From Mycobacterium intracellulare ATCC 13950 (GTDB lineage Bacteria > Actinomycetota > Actinomycetes > Mycobacteriales > Mycobacteriaceae), in assembly GCF_000277125.1 (NCBI RefSeq), contig NC_016946.1:5208001-5272000 (forward strand): 64,000 nt of DNA, given 5' to 3'. The translations under genes and the position numbers were made by a program. Shown here in pieces: positions 34,977 through 45,279 of this stretch. A model generated the notes under the pieces. The model searched no databases. It saw nothing but the letters and a program-made list of their open reading frames with translations, and was not told the origin of the DNA. Position 1 is the stretch's first letter. Each line of letters begins with the position of its first letter.

Positions 34977-36749
34977 TCATGCATCCTCCTCGCATCCGCT
35001 CAGCCGGAACCAATAGAACCCGTGTCCCGGCAGTGTCAGCAGGTAGGGCAGGTGACCGATGCGCGGAAACTCCACCTGCCCGGTCAGCTCGACCGGCGTG
35101 CGTCCGCTCCAATGCTGCAGGTTCAGTTCGATCGGCTGCGGGAACCGCGACAGGTTGTTGACGCACAGCACGGTGTCGCCGTCGCCGGACACCTGCCGCA
35201 GGAACGCCAGCACCGACGGGTTCGAGCCGCCCAGTTCCTCGAAACTCCCGATGGCGAAGGCCTCGTGGCGGCGCCGCACGGCCAACATCGTGCGGGTGAA
35301 GTTGAGCAGCGACGTGGACGTGTCGCGCTGGGCCTCCACGTTGACCGCCTGATAGCCGTACACGGAGTCCTGGCTGGGCGGCAGGTACAGCCGGCCGGGA
35401 TTGGCCTTGGAGAAGCCGGCGTTACGGTCCGGCGTCCACTGCATCGGGGTGCGCACCCCGTCGCGGTCTCCCAACCAGATCACGTCGCCCATGCCGATCT
35501 CGTCACCGTAGTACAGGACCGGCGAGCCGGGCAGCGACAGCAGCAGCGCGGTGAACAGCTCGATCTGGTTGCGGTCGTTGTCCAGCAGTGGGGCCAGGCG
35601 GCGGCGGATGCCGACGTTCGCCTTCATCCGCGGATCCTTGGCGTACTCCGAGTACATGTAGTCGCGCTCTTCGTCGGTGACCATTTCCAACGTCAACTCG
35701 TCGTGGTTGCGCAGGAAGATCCCCCACTGCGCCATGTCGGGGATCTCGGGCGTCTGGGCCAGGATCTCCGAGATCGGGAACCGGGATTCCCGGCGCACCG
35801 CCATGAAGATGCGCGGCATCAGCGGGAAGTGGAACGCCATGTGGCATTCGTCGCCGCCGGTGCTGGGGTCGCCGAAGTACTCGACGACGTCGGCCGGCCA
35901 CTGGTTGGCCTCGGCCAACAGCACCCGCCCCGGGAATTCGTCGTCGACGACCTTGCGGACGCGTTTGAGGAAGGCGTGCGTCTCCGGCAGGTTCTCGCAG
36001 TTGGTGCCCTCCCGTTCGAACAGGTAGGGCACCGCGTCCAGCCGGAACCCGTCGATGCCCAGGCCGAGCCAGAACCGCAGCACGTCGATCATGGCTTCCT
36101 GCACGGCCGGGTTTTCGTAGTTCAGGTCCGGCTGGTGCGAAAAGAAACGGTGCCAGTAGAACTGCTTGCGCACCGGGTCGAAGGTCCAGTTGGACTCCTC
36201 GGTGTCGATGAAGATGATCCGGGCGTCGGTGTAGCGCTCGCTCGTGTCGCTCCACACGTAGTAGTCGCCGTACGGGCCGTCGGGGTCGTGGCGCGACTCC
36301 TGGAACCAGGGATGCGAATCCGATGTGTGGTTCATCACCAGGTCGGTGATCACGCGGATGCCCCGCTCGTGCGCGGCGTTGAGCAGCGCGACGAAATCCT
36401 CGACCGTCCCGAACTCGGGCAGCACCTTGTAGAAGTCCCGGATGTCATAACCGCCGTCGCGCAGGGGCGAGTCGTAGAACGGGGGCAGCCAGATGCAGTC
36501 GATGCCCAGCCATTGCAGGTAGTCCAGCTGCCCCAGCAGTCCGCGCAGGTCACCGGCGCCGTCGGCGTTGGCGTCGAAGAACGCCCGCACCAGCACCTCG
36601 TAGAACACGGCGTGCTTGAACCAGGTCGGGTCGGTGGGTAGCGCGGCGGCGTTGTTGAAGTCCTCGGCGTCGGGGTGCTCGACGACGCCGTCCTGGACGT
36701 GACTGCCCCCTTCGGGATGGTGCTCGACAGCTTCTTTTGCGTCGTTCAT
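34977..36749 (-). CDS. treS: Trehalose synthase/alpha-amylase TreS
   Basis: A GH13 enzyme that interconverts trehalose and maltose, feeding the GlgE pathway with Mak. The 590-residue protein has the barrel motifs [23 protein letters not shown] (nucleophile Asp), LLAEANQWP (acid Glu) and [11 protein letters not shown] (third Asp). The N-terminus resembles M. tuberculosis TreS from its own start (MND), so ATG 36749 was taken over ATG 36758. The C-terminal beta domain ends [17 protein letters not shown]. It forms an operon with mak. Confidence 0.97.
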   Translation of the reverse strand: MNDAKEAVEHHPEGGSHVQDGVVEHPDAEDFNNAAALPTDPTWFKHAVFYEVLVRAFFDANADGAGDLRGLLGQLDYLQWLGIDCIWLPPFYDSPLRDGGYDIRDFYKVLPEFGTVEDFVALLNAAHERGIRVITDLVMNHTSDSHPWFQESRHDPDGPYGDYYVWSDTSERYTDARIIFIDTEESNWTFDPVRKQFYWHRFFSHQPDLNYENPAVQEAMIDVLRFWLGLGIDGFRLDAVPYLFEREGTNCENLPETHAFLKRVRKVVDDEFPGRVLLAEANQWPADVVEYFGDPSTGGDECHMAFHFPLMPRIFMAVRRESRFPISEILAQTPEIPDMAQWGIFLRNHDELTLEMVTDEERDYMYSEYAKDPRMKANVGIRRRLAPLLDNDRNQIELFTALLLSLPGSPVLYYGDEIGMGDVIWLGDRDGVRTPMQWTPDRNAGFSKANPGRLYLPPSQDSVYGYQAVNVEAQRDTSTSLLNFTRTMLAVRRRHEAFAIGSFEELGGSNPSVLAFLRQVSGDGDTVLCVNNLSRFPQPIELNLQHWSGRTPVELTGQVEFPRIGHLPYLLTLPGHGFYWFRLSGCEEDA

Positions 36750-36870
36750 CAAATCCACGATGCCACGGGTACCCGAGGCGCGACATTCGGAATCACGCCC
36801 ACTCCTGGGCGACGAATCACGGCCGGGGGCAAACGAATTGGCCTCCGGCCGGATGTCGTCGCCGGGTGTG

Positions 36871-37917
36871 TCAGGCCGGCGGCCCCTCCGCCAGCGTGAT
36901 GTTCGCGGTGCGGTCGCCGCCGTCGGTGGAGCGGTAATGCACGGCGATCGTGTCCCCGGGGTGGTGCGGGACGAGCACCTCGGTCATGGACGTCGCCCCG
37001 GTGATCGCGACGTTGTCGACCCCGGTGATGACGTCGCCCGCGGCGATCCCGGCCGCCCCGGCGGGCCCGCCGTTGACCACCCGCTGGACCCGCGCGCCGT
37101 TGCCGTTGTTGTCCATCACGCCCAGGCCGAGGAACGCGGTGGGGCCGATGTGCACGGTGTTGGAGCCGGCGCCGGACCTGATCTGGTTGGCGACACCCAT
37201 CGCGCGGCCGATCGGAATCGCGAAGCCCTGCCCGCCGGACATCTTGTAGCTGTCGGTGGCGGCGGTGTCCACACCGATCACCTGCCCGGCGCTGTTCACC
37301 ATGGGCCCACCGGAGTCGCCCGGCCTGATCGGCGCGTCGGCCTGGATGAGGCCGCCCAGATTCTCCTGCGCGCCGGTCAGGGTGTCGGTCGCCGAGACGC
37401 TCTGGTTGAGCGCGAGGACCTTGCCCGTGACCGCGCTGGGGGTTCCGCCCTGACCGCCGGCGTTCCCCAGCGCGACGATCGGCTCGCCCACCCTGGCCTC
37501 ACCACCGATCGCGGCGGTGGGAAGCCCGGCGGCACCGCGCAGCTGCAGCACCGCGATGTCTTGTGTGCGGTCGTAGCCGACCACGTCCACGGCGTAGGTC
37601 TGCCCGTTGCCGACGGCGAAGGCGCTGATGTCGGTGGCCCCCGAGATCACGTGGTTGTTGGTCAGCACGACACCGTTCGGGTCGATCACGATGCCGGTGC
37701 CGGCACCGACGGCGTTGTTGTAGCCGAACTTGGTGTCGATGTTGACCACCTGCGGCCCCACCTGACCGACCATCGCCGACGGGTCCAGCGGCAGGGCGGG
37801 CGGTGACGCGGTGGCCATTCCGAGGCCGATACCAGCGTCCAGACCGAGGCCGAGTGCGACCACGGCCACCACGCTGACCACCCTGGACCAGACCGAGCGG
37901 TGGTGCGATTTGCTCAT
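36871..37917 (-). CDS. pepA: Secreted trypsin-like serine protease PepA (HtrA-like, PDZ)
   Basis: A secreted protease related to M. tuberculosis PepA/Mtb32A (Rv0125). In 348 residues it has a signal peptide ending near [12 protein letters not shown], a catalytic domain with His in TNNHVISGA, Asp in [12 protein letters not shown] and Ser in PGDSGGPMV, and a C-terminal PDZ domain ([31 protein letters not shown] to TLAEGPPA). The ATG at 37917 was chosen as the start of a normal signal sequence; an in-frame frame extends to 38058 without support. It stands 121 bp upstream of treS in a different transcription unit or a loose operon. Confidence 0.95.
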   Translation of the reverse strand: MSKSHHRSVWSRVVSVVAVVALGLGLDAGIGLGMATASPPALPLDPSAMVGQVGPQVVNIDTKFGYNNAVGAGTGIVIDPNGVVLTNNHVISGATDISAFAVGNGQTYAVDVVGYDRTQDIAVLQLRGAAGLPTAAIGGEARVGEPIVALGNAGGQGGTPSAVTGKVLALNQSVSATDTLTGAQENLGGLIQADAPIRPGDSGGPMVNSAGQVIGVDTAATDSYKMSGGQGFAIPIGRAMGVANQIRSGAGSNTVHIGPTAFLGLGVMDNNGNGARVQRVVNGGPAGAAGIAAGDVITGVDNVAITGATSMTEVLVPHHPGDTIAVHYRSTDGGDRTANITLAEGPPA

Positions 37918-38080
37918 CGGTGTCACCCTCCTGCTTCGCCGTAACCAACAAACTGTCCCGGCCTCAGGCTCTGGGCGGCACAATTCGTGTACATAACCGT
38001 AATGCAGGTAGCTGTGCACGGCATGTCCCAGGCTCGCGCCGGCCCTGCTGTCACGCACGGCGCGCCCCTAAGCTGACGCG

Positions 38081-38503
38081 GTGGGCGAATTCGACCCCCG
38101 GGCCCGATTCATCGAGTCGCCGGTCGCGCGGTTGGCCACCGTTACCCCGGGCGGAGCGCCGCACCTGGTGCCGGTGGTGTTCGCGGTCGCCGCCGACCCG
38201 GGCGGCCGGGACGTGGTGTACACGGCCGTCGACGCGAAACCGAAGACGACGCGGCGGCTGCGCCGGCTGGCCAACATCGAGGCCGACCCGCGGGTGAGCC
38301 TGCTGGTGGACCACTACTCCGATGACTGGGCGCGGCTGTGGTGGGTGCGGGCCGACGGTGTCGCCACCATCCACGACGACGGCCGGGCACTGGAATCGGG
38401 CCGCCGGCTGCTGCGCGCGAAATACCCTCAGTATCAATCGGTTTCGCTGGACGGTCCGGTCATCGCCGTCGCCGTGCACCGCTGGTCGAGCTGGCATCCC
38501 TGA
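38081..38503 (+). CDS. F420-dependent pyridoxamine-oxidase-like protein (Rv0121c counterpart)
   Basis: A 140-residue split-barrel FDOR-B/PPOX protein, the type that binds F420 or flavin and may reduce quinones or other acceptors. The start region [33 protein letters not shown] and [41 protein letters not shown] are typical of the TIGR03668 subgroup, with the cofactor-binding Lys and Arg residues. The start is GTG 38081. It is divergent from pepA across a 163-bp gap. Confidence 0.92.
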   Translation: MGEFDPRARFIESPVARLATVTPGGAPHLVPVVFAVAADPGGRDVVYTAVDAKPKTTRRLRRLANIEADPRVSLLVDHYSDDWARLWWVRADGVATIHDDGRALESGRRLLRAKYPQYQSVSLDGPVIAVAVHRWSSWHP

Positions 38504-38562
38504 TCGGCCGGCCGTTCGATCTGGCCCGACGGTCTTGTGGTCGACGGGAGTTGGGTGAATGG

Positions 38563-38583
38563 TAGCTAGATAGGGGCTAGCTA
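38563..38583. promoter_or_regulatory. TAGCTAG-N7-CTAGCTA inverted repeat upstream of fusA2
   Basis: Perfect 7-bp arms (38563-38569 and 38577-38583) separated by ATAGGGG lie 38 bp before the fusA2 start codon. The element is AT-rich compared with its surroundings and overlaps the expected promoter. It may be an operator or a small hairpin in the leader. Confidence 0.45.
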
Positions 38584-38621
38584 GGTCAGCGACCGCGCGC
38601 CCCGGCAACCTGGAGGAAGTC

Positions 38622-40781
38622 ATGGCAGACAGGACAACTACTTCCCAAGGCGCGGGAAACGCTCCTACCGCCAACGGTCCGGGCGAGATTCGCAACGTGG
38701 TTCTGGTGGGACCGTCCGGCGGCGGCAAGACCACGCTCGTCGAAGCGCTGTTGGTCGCCGCCGGCGTGCTGACGCGAAGCGGCTCGGTGGCGGACGGCAG
38801 CACGGTCTGCGACTACGACGAGGCCGAGATCCGTCAACAACGATCGGTGGGCCTCGCGGTGGCCTCCCTGTCGCACGACGGCGTCAAGGTCAACCTGATC
38901 GACACGCCCGGCTACGCCGACTTCGTCGGGGAGCTGCGGGCCGGGCTGCGGGCCGCCGATTGCGCGCTGTTCGTGATCGCGGCCAACGAAGGCGTCGACG
39001 AGCCCACCAAATCGCTGTGGCAGGAGTGCAACCAGGTCGGCATGCCCCGGGCCGTGGTGATCACCAAGCTCGACCACACCCGCGCGAATTATTCCGAGGC
39101 GCTGGCCGCGGCGCAGAATGCGTTCGGCGACAAGGTTTTACCGTTGTACCTGCCGACCGGGCTGCCCTCCTGCCGCGGGCTGATCGGTCTGCTGTCACAG
39201 GCGCGCTACGAGTACGCCGACGGCAAGCGCAGCGTGCAGGCGCCGGACCCGTCGGACGCCGCGCAGATCGAGGAAGCGCGCGGGGCCCTGATCGAAGGGA
39301 TCATCGAGGAGTCCGAGGACGAGTCGCTGATGGAGCGGTATCTGGGCGGTGAGTCCATCGACGAAGCCGTCCTCATCGCCGACCTGGAGCGGGCCGTCGC
39401 CCGGGGGTCGTTCTTCCCGGTGATCCCGGTGTGCAGCACCACGGGCGTGGGCACCTACGAGTTGCTGGAGGTCGCCACCCGCGGGTTCCCGTCGCCGATG
39501 GAACACCCGCTGCCGGAGGTCTTCACGCAAGTCGGGGCGCCGCGCGCCGGCCTGACGTGCGACACCGACGCGCCGTTGCTCGCGGAGGTGGTGAAGACGA
39601 CGTCGGACCCCTACGTCGGCAGGGTCAGCCTGGTCCGGGTGTTCTCCGGGACCATCAGGCCCGACACCACGATTCACGTGTCGGGCCATTTTGCGTCGTT
39701 CTTCGGCACGTCTAATGGAAACGGGCATGCGCACCCCGATCACGACGAGGACGAGCGCGTCGGCGTCCTGTCCTTCCCGCTGGGCAAGCAGCAGCGCCCG
39801 GCCGCGGCCGTGGTGGCCGGTGACATCTGCGCGATCGGCAAGCTGAGCCGCGCCGAGACCGGCGACACCCTCTCGGACAAGTCGGAGCCGCTGGTGCTGA
39901 AGCCCTGGACCATGCCCGAACCCCTGCTGCCGGTCGCGATCGCTGCCCACGCCAAGACCGACGAGGACAAGCTGTCGGTGGGGCTGGGCCGGTTGGCCGC
40001 CGAGGACCCGACGCTGCGGATCGAGCAGAACCAGGAAACCCACCAGGTCGTGCTGTGGTGCATGGGTGAGTCCCACGCCGGGGTGGTGCTCGACGCGCTG
40101 GCCAACCGGTACGGCGTCACCGTGGACACCGTGGAGCTGCGCGTCCCGCTGCGAGAAACCTTCAGCGGCAAGGCGAAAGGCCATGGCCGTCACGTCAAGC
40201 AGTCCGGCGGTCACGGCCAGTACGCGGTGTGCGACATCGAGGTGGAGCCGCTGCCGGAGGGCTCGGGCTTCGAGTTCGTGGACAAGGTGGTCGGCGGGGC
40301 GGTGCCGCGTCAGTTCATTCCGAGCGTCGAGAAGGGTGTGCGCGCCCAGATGGAGAAGGGCGTGCACGCGGGCTACCCGGTGGTCGACATCCGCGTCACC
40401 CTGCTCGACGGCAAGGCGCACAGCGTCGACTCGTCGGACTTCGCGTTCCAGATGGCCGGCTCGCTGGCGCTGCGGGAGGCCGCGGCCGCGACGAAGGTGG
40501 CGCTGCTCGAGCCGATCGACGAGATCTCGGTGCTGGTGCCCGACGATTTCGTCGGCGCGGTGATGGGCGATTTGTCCAGCCGGCGCGGCCGAGTCCTCGG
40601 GTCCGACACCGCGGGCAACGAACGCACCGTGGTCAAGGCCGAGGTGCCCCAGGTGGAGCTGACCCGCTACGCCATCGACCTGCGGTCACTGGCGCACGGC
40701 GCCGCCTCGTTCACCCGGTCGTTCGCCCGCTACGAGCCGATGCCGGAATCGGCCGCGGCGCGGGTCAACGCCGGCGTCTGA
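38622..40781 (+). CDS. fusA2: Elongation factor G-like protein FusA2
   Basis: A translational GTPase paralogue of EF-G, 719 residues, close to EF-G length. G1 is GPSGGGKTT, G3 is DTPGY and G4 is TKLD. The domain IV/V part shows GHGRHVKQSGGHGQYAVCDIEVEPL and GVRAQMEKGVHAGYPVVDIRVTLLDGKAHSVDSS. The G1 loop is unusually Gly-rich and an Asn/His/Gly insert (SNGNGHAHPDHDEDE) interrupts domain II. Mycobacteria carry this in addition to true fusA; its role in ribosome rescue or stress is unresolved. GGAGG lies about 6 nt before the ATG. Confidence 0.95.
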   Translation: MADRTTTSQGAGNAPTANGPGEIRNVVLVGPSGGGKTTLVEALLVAAGVLTRSGSVADGSTVCDYDEAEIRQQRSVGLAVASLSHDGVKVNLIDTPGYADFVGELRAGLRAADCALFVIAANEGVDEPTKSLWQECNQVGMPRAVVITKLDHTRANYSEALAAAQNAFGDKVLPLYLPTGLPSCRGLIGLLSQARYEYADGKRSVQAPDPSDAAQIEEARGALIEGIIEESEDESLMERYLGGESIDEAVLIADLERAVARGSFFPVIPVCSTTGVGTYELLEVATRGFPSPMEHPLPEVFTQVGAPRAGLTCDTDAPLLAEVVKTTSDPYVGRVSLVRVFSGTIRPDTTIHVSGHFASFFGTSNGNGHAHPDHDEDERVGVLSFPLGKQQRPAAAVVAGDICAIGKLSRAETGDTLSDKSEPLVLKPWTMPEPLLPVAIAAHAKTDEDKLSVGLGRLAAEDPTLRIEQNQETHQVVLWCMGESHAGVVLDALANRYGVTVDTVELRVPLRETFSGKAKGHGRHVKQSGGHGQYAVCDIEVEPLPEGSGFEFVDKVVGGAVPRQFIPSVEKGVRAQMEKGVHAGYPVVDIRVTLLDGKAHSVDSSDFAFQMAGSLALREAAAATKVALLEPIDEISVLVPDDFVGAVMGDLSSRRGRVLGSDTAGNERTVVKAEVPQVELTRYAIDLRSLAHGAASFTRSFARYEPMPESAAARVNAGV

Positions 40782-40785
40782 GCGT

Positions 40786-42378
40786 TCAGGCCCCGCGAGC
40801 GAACCGTTCGGCGACGGCGCGCCGGTCCAGCGAGCCTTTGGCGGTGTGCGGCAACTCCGCCGCCTGCTGGAAGTCGGTCGGCACCTCGAAGGGGGCCAAC
40901 CGGTCACGGCAGAACGACGCCAGCTCGTCGGCCGTCGGCGCGGCGGATCCGCGCGCGACGATCACCGCGGCCACGGTCTCGCCGTACAGCGTGTCCGGCT
41001 TGCCGAACACGGCCACCTCCAGCACGCCGGGGTGGCTGGCCAGCACCGCCTCGACCCGCTCCGGCGAGATCTTCTCCCCGCCGCGGTTGATGAGTTCCTT
41101 GATGCGGCCGCGGATCACGAGGTCGCCGGCCGGCGACAGGGTGCCCAGATCGCCGGTGTGCAGCCACCCCTGGGTGAAGTTGGCGTCGGTGATCGACGGG
41201 TCGCCGAGGTAGCCCCGCACCACGGTGGGGCCGTGCAGCCAGACCTCGCCGACGCTCTCGGCGGGCAGCGACCGACCGTCGGATCCGACGATCCGGATCT
41301 GCGGTCCGGTCGAGCGGCCGACGAGACCCGGTGTGGCGCCCGGGTTTTCGCTGTGCCCGGCGCCTTCGACTGCGGTGGTGGCCACCTGGTGGGTCGCCTC
41401 GGTCATCCCGAATGCGCACACCACCGGGGCCGAGAACGTGTCCTGCAGGGCCTGCGCCGTCTCGGCGGTCAGCGGCGCGCTGCAGCTGCGGATGAACCGC
41501 AGGGCGCCGGCCCCGGCGGGCCGCTCGGTTCGGGCGCGTTCCAACAGGATCTGATGGATCGTCGGGACGGCCGTGTACCAGGTGGCCCGGACCGCCTCGA
41601 TGTCGTCCCAGAAGGTGTGCGCCGAGAATCGCCCACCCGCGGGCAGTAACACCGTTCCCCCGGACGCCAGGGTCGCCAGCAGGGCGGCGAGCAGGCCGTG
41701 CCCGTGGTAGAGCGGCATCACCGCGACGGTCGAATCCCGTTCCCCCAGGGCGTATCCGGCGACGATGGCCGCGACCGAGCCGGCGATGTTGTGGCGCGTC
41801 CAGGGCACCATTTTGGGCATGCCGGTGGTGCCGCCGGTGAACATGATCATGGCGTCGTCGTCGCGCAGGCCCTGCGGCGTCGACACGTCGCGCTGCGGTG
41901 CGGCGCTGACCGTCAGGGTGACGGCCGGGGCGGCGCCGTCGGGTCCGGCGCTCACCGCGATGGGCCAGGCCGGCGGTGTCGCCCCGGCGGTCTCGTCATC
42001 GCCGAGCCGGTCGACGAGCACCGCCCGCGCGCCCACCGCCTCGCTGCGGGCGCGCTGCTCGGTGCCCGGCAGCGCCGGATCGAGCGGAACCGCAACGAGA
42101 TCCGCCCGGGACGCGGCGAGCAGCCCGACGACGAATTCGGCGTTGCTGCCGGCGCGCAGCGCGACCCGGTCGCCCGGGACCAGGCCGCCGGCCGCCAGTT
42201 GTGCGGCCAGATCGTCGACCAGTCGGGTCAAGTCGTGGTAGCTGACCGGGACGCGTTCGGCGGTGACGACCAGCGCGCACGCCTGCGGCGCCCGCCGCGC
42301 CGCCGCCTCGACCAGGTCGGCGATGCGCGGGCCGGTGGACGCCGTGACCTCGCCGCCGGTTGTCGAATCGGATCCCAT
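40786..42378 (-). CDS. fadD7: Acyl-CoA synthetase FadD7 (possible oxalyl-CoA synthetase)
   Basis: An adenylate-forming ligase of 530 residues. Motif A3 is MFTGGTTGMPKMV, and the later motifs are GWLHTGDLG and GRIKELINRGGEKISPERVEAVL; the C-terminal Lys lies in PHTAKGSLDRRAV. Related plant and yeast enzymes (AAE3, Pcs60) make oxalyl-CoA, and the divergent neighbour is an oxalyl-CoA decarboxylase, so oxalate may be its substrate; this is inferred from the pairing. AGGAG lies 9 nt before ATG 42378. The stop is 4 bp from the end of fusA2, a convergent arrangement. Confidence 0.93.
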   Translation of the reverse strand: MGSDSTTGGEVTASTGPRIADLVEAAARRAPQACALVVTAERVPVSYHDLTRLVDDLAAQLAAGGLVPGDRVALRAGSNAEFVVGLLAASRADLVAVPLDPALPGTEQRARSEAVGARAVLVDRLGDDETAGATPPAWPIAVSAGPDGAAPAVTLTVSAAPQRDVSTPQGLRDDDAMIMFTGGTTGMPKMVPWTRHNIAGSVAAIVAGYALGERDSTVAVMPLYHGHGLLAALLATLASGGTVLLPAGGRFSAHTFWDDIEAVRATWYTAVPTIHQILLERARTERPAGAGALRFIRSCSAPLTAETAQALQDTFSAPVVCAFGMTEATHQVATTAVEGAGHSENPGATPGLVGRSTGPQIRIVGSDGRSLPAESVGEVWLHGPTVVRGYLGDPSITDANFTQGWLHTGDLGTLSPAGDLVIRGRIKELINRGGEKISPERVEAVLASHPGVLEVAVFGKPDTLYGETVAAVIVARGSAAPTADELASFCRDRLAPFEVPTDFQQAAELPHTAKGSLDRRAVAERFARGA

Positions 42379-42473
42379 CACCGCGCTCCTTCCCCTCTGT
42401 TGCCGTCCTTGTGCCGTCGATGCCACCCTGCCGGGCGGGCTCGCGGCGCGTCCAATACCGATCCGCTCACGAC

Positions 42474-42492
42474 CGATAACCGTCGGCTATCG
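42474..42492. promoter_or_regulatory. 19-bp imperfect palindrome between fadD7 and oxcA
   Basis: CGATAACCG and CGGCTATCG are separated by one T and match at 8 of 9 positions. A CGATAG half-site recurs at 42522-42527. The 251-bp gap between these divergent oxalate genes has no ORF that I can support, and this element is a candidate site for OxyS or another regulator. Confidence 0.45.
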
Positions 42493-42629
42493 AAGCGCAA
42501 CGCCGCCCCTCTGAGCTGTGGCGATAGACGCCGTCGATCATCGGATAGCGGCTTCGACTTGGACACGCGCCGGGGGCCGGGGTCACAGTGATGGCTAGTC
42601 ATTACCGCCCGCGCACCGAGGAGTCGCCC

Positions 42630-44366
42630 ATGTCCACCGTTTCGGCGTCGGGAAGCGACGCGCGGGGGTCGACCCGCGTGATCGACGGCTTCCACCTCGT
42701 GGTGGACGCGCTCATGGCCAACGACGTCGAAACCATCTACGGCCTCGTCGGCATCCCGATAACCGACCTCGCCCGGACCGCGCAGGCGGCGGGCATCCGC
42801 TACATCGGCTTTCGGCAGGAAGCCTCGGCCGGCAACGCCGCGGCGGCCGCCGGATTCCTCACCCGCCGCCCCGGCGTGTGTCTCACGACATCCGGGCCCG
42901 GTTTCCTCAACGCTCTGCCCGCGCTGGCGAACGCCACGACGAACTGCTTCCCGATGATCCAGATCTCCGGCTCGAGCAATCGGGCGCTGGTCGACCTGCA
43001 ACGCGGTGACTACCAGGACCTCGACCAGCTCAACGCCGCACGGCCGTTCGCGAAGGCGGCCTTTCGGGTCAACCGGATCGAGGACATCGGTCGCGGCGTC
43101 GCGCGCGCGATTCGCACCGCGGTCTCCGGGCGTCCCGGCGGCGTCTACCTCGACATCCCCGGCGACGTCCTGGGCCAGGCCCTGGAGGCCTCGGCCGCCG
43201 CCGGCACGATATGGCGGGTCGTCGACCCCGCTCCCCGTCAACTGCCCGCTCCCGACGCGGTCGACCGCGCGCTGGAAGTCCTGGCCCGGGCGCGGCGGCC
43301 GCTGATCGTGCTCGGCAAGGGCGCGGCGTACGCCCAGGCGGACAACGAGATTCGACGATTCGTCGAAGCCACCGGCATCCCATTCCTGCCGATGTCGATG
43401 GCCAAGGGGCTGCTCCCCGATTCGCACCCGCAGTCCGCGGCCACCGCACGGTCGCTGGCGATCTCACGGGCCGACGCCGTCCTGCTGATCGGCGCGCGGC
43501 TGAATTGGCTTCTGGGCCATGGGGAGTCGCCGCAATGGTCCGCCGACACCCAATTCGTGCAGGTCGACATCGCGGCGAGCGAATTCGACAGCAACCAGCC
43601 GATCGCCGCGCCGTTGGCCGGCGACATCGGCTCGGCGATGTCCGCGCTGTGTGACGCCGTGACCGCCCGCCCGTTCGCCGCGCCAACGGAATGGGCGACC
43701 GAGCTGGCCGACCGCAAGGCGCGCAATGACGCCAAGATGCGCGAGCGCCTCGCCGACGACCCGCACCCCATGCGGTTCTACAACGCCCTCGGCGCGATTC
43801 GCGCTGTGCTGCAGGACAACCGGGACGTGTACGTCGTCAACGAGGGCGCCAACGCGCTCGACCTGGCGCGCAACGTCATCGACATGGAGTTGCCGCGGCA
43901 CCGGCTCGACACCGGAACCTGGGGCGTCATGGGGATCGGCATGGGCTACGCGATCGCGGCCGCCGTCGAGACCGGCGGGCCGGTCGTCGCGATCGAGGGT
44001 GACAGCGCGTTCGGCTTCAGCGGGATGGAGATCGAGACCATCTGCCGCTACCGGCTGCCGGTGACCGTCGTCATCCTCAACAACGGCGGCGTCTATCGGG
44101 GGGACGAGACCGCGGCACACCCGTCGGACCCGGCCCCCACCGTGCTGAACGCCCGGGCGCGCCACGAGCTGATCGCAGAGGCGTTCGGCGGCAAGGGTTA
44201 TCACGTCGCCACACCCGATGAGCTGCGCGCGGCGCTGACCGAGGCGATCGGCTCCGGGGCGCCCTCGGTCATCGACTGCGAGCTCGATCCGGCCGCCGGG
44301 GTGGAAAGCGGTCATCTGGCCGGCCTGAACCCGGCTCGCGCGGCGGCGGTCAGCGGCGGCGGGTGA
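42630..44366 (+). CDS. oxcA: Oxalyl-CoA decarboxylase
   Basis: A thiamine-diphosphate enzyme turning oxalyl-CoA into formyl-CoA and CO2. The 578-residue protein has the N-terminal catalytic Glu in FRQEASAGNAAAAAGF, LTTSGPGFLNALPALANA, the central domain LIVLGKGAAYAQADNEIRRFV, and the ThDP-binding EGDSAFGFSGMEIETICRY with NNGG ending the motif. GGAG lies 7 nt before ATG 42630; upstream GTG/ATG codons (42588, 42591) have no such site. It overlaps the convergent oxyS gene by 17 bp. Formyl-CoA would be handled by a CoA-transferase or formate release. Confidence 0.95.
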   Translation: MSTVSASGSDARGSTRVIDGFHLVVDALMANDVETIYGLVGIPITDLARTAQAAGIRYIGFRQEASAGNAAAAAGFLTRRPGVCLTTSGPGFLNALPALANATTNCFPMIQISGSSNRALVDLQRGDYQDLDQLNAARPFAKAAFRVNRIEDIGRGVARAIRTAVSGRPGGVYLDIPGDVLGQALEASAAAGTIWRVVDPAPRQLPAPDAVDRALEVLARARRPLIVLGKGAAYAQADNEIRRFVEATGIPFLPMSMAKGLLPDSHPQSAATARSLAISRADAVLLIGARLNWLLGHGESPQWSADTQFVQVDIAASEFDSNQPIAAPLAGDIGSAMSALCDAVTARPFAAPTEWATELADRKARNDAKMRERLADDPHPMRFYNALGAIRAVLQDNRDVYVVNEGANALDLARNVIDMELPRHRLDTGTWGVMGIGMGYAIAAAVETGGPVVAIEGDSAFGFSGMEIETICRYRLPVTVVILNNGGVYRGDETAAHPSDPAPTVLNARARHELIAEAFGGKGYHVATPDELRAALTEAIGSGAPSVIDCELDPAAGVESGHLAGLNPARAAAVSGGG

Positions 44367-45279
44367 CGCCCAGGAGTTGGGCGTCGAAAAACTCGTTCAG
44401 CGCCAGGCCCGCGGCCGACGCCGCCAGCGCACGCGCGATCGGCGAACCGGGTCCGCTCGCGTTGGTCGCCAACACGACGTCGGCCTTGAGCACCGGATCG
44501 ACCATCTCCACCGCCCGGACCTCCGGGCCCAGCGGGGAGGTCCACAGCCACGTGTGCGGCACGATGGAAGCCCACTTTCCGGCGGACGCCTGAGCGAATA
44601 GCGAAGCGACGGAGTCGGTTTCGACCTGCGGACTGACGGTGATGCCATGATCGTCGAACGCCTTGTCGATGATCTGACGGTCGCGCATGTCCGGGGTGAG
44701 CAACGCCAGCGGCAATTGCGCGGCCTGGGCCCAGGTCATCGTCGCCGCCCCGGATCCCAACATCTCCGCGGGCGACAGCAGCACGTAGCGCTCCTGGTAT
44801 AGCGGGACCAGGTTCACGTCCGCCTCGTCGGGTGCCGCGTGCACGATCGCGGCGTCGAGCTCGAACTCGCGCAGGCGTCGGTACAGTTCGGTCGCCGCCA
44901 GCCGGGACAGGATCTGCACCTTCACCAGTGGGTGCGCCGAGCAGAACGCCGAGAGCACCAACGACGCGGTCGTCGATGCGGTCGGCACGGTGCCCAGCCG
45001 CAGCGTCCCCGTGATGCCGGAACGGACGGCGTCGACCTCGGCCTTGAAGGCGTCGTGCTCGGCGAGAATCCGCCTGGCCCACACCACCAACCGCTCGCCT
45101 TCGGGAGTGAGGCCCTCGAAGCTGTGGCCACGGTTGATCAGCGTGACGTTCAGCTCCCGCTCCAGCTTGGCGATCGCGGCAGACAGCGCCGGCTGGGAGA
45201 CGAAGCACTTCTCGGCGGCCCGGGCGAAGTGGCGCTCGGAGGCGACCGCAACGAAGTACTCCAGCTGGCGGAAGAGCAC
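44350..45279 (-). CDS. oxyS: LysR family regulator OxyS
   Basis: A LysR-type regulator of 309 residues, the counterpart of M. tuberculosis Rv0117. The helix-turn-helix is at the very N-terminus: FRQLEYFVAVASERHFARAAEKCFVSQPALSAAIAKLERELNVTLINR. The effector domain follows, GTLRLGTVPTASTTASLVLSAFC. The start is GTG 45279 with AGGAG close upstream; the long open frame to 45528 is not supported. Reported work in mycobacteria links OxyS to oxidative-stress control of katG; here its overlap with oxcA also suggests a part in oxalate metabolism, which is inference. Confidence 0.93.
   Translation of the reverse strand: MLFRQLEYFVAVASERHFARAAEKCFVSQPALSAAIAKLERELNVTLINRGHSFEGLTPEGERLVVWARRILAEHDAFKAEVDAVRSGITGTLRLGTVPTASTTASLVLSAFCSAHPLVKVQILSRLAATELYRRLREFELDAAIVHAAPDEADVNLVPLYQERYVLLSPAEMLGSGAATMTWAQAAQLPLALLTPDMRDRQIIDKAFDDHGITVSPQVETDSVASLFAQASAGKWASIVPHTWLWTSPLGPEVRAVEMVDPVLKADVVLATNASGPGSPIARALAASAAGLALNEFFDAQLLGVTRRR

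Noticed and set aside
35022..36641. A 539-codon plus-strand open frame
   Set aside because: Antisense to treS, which is beyond doubt.
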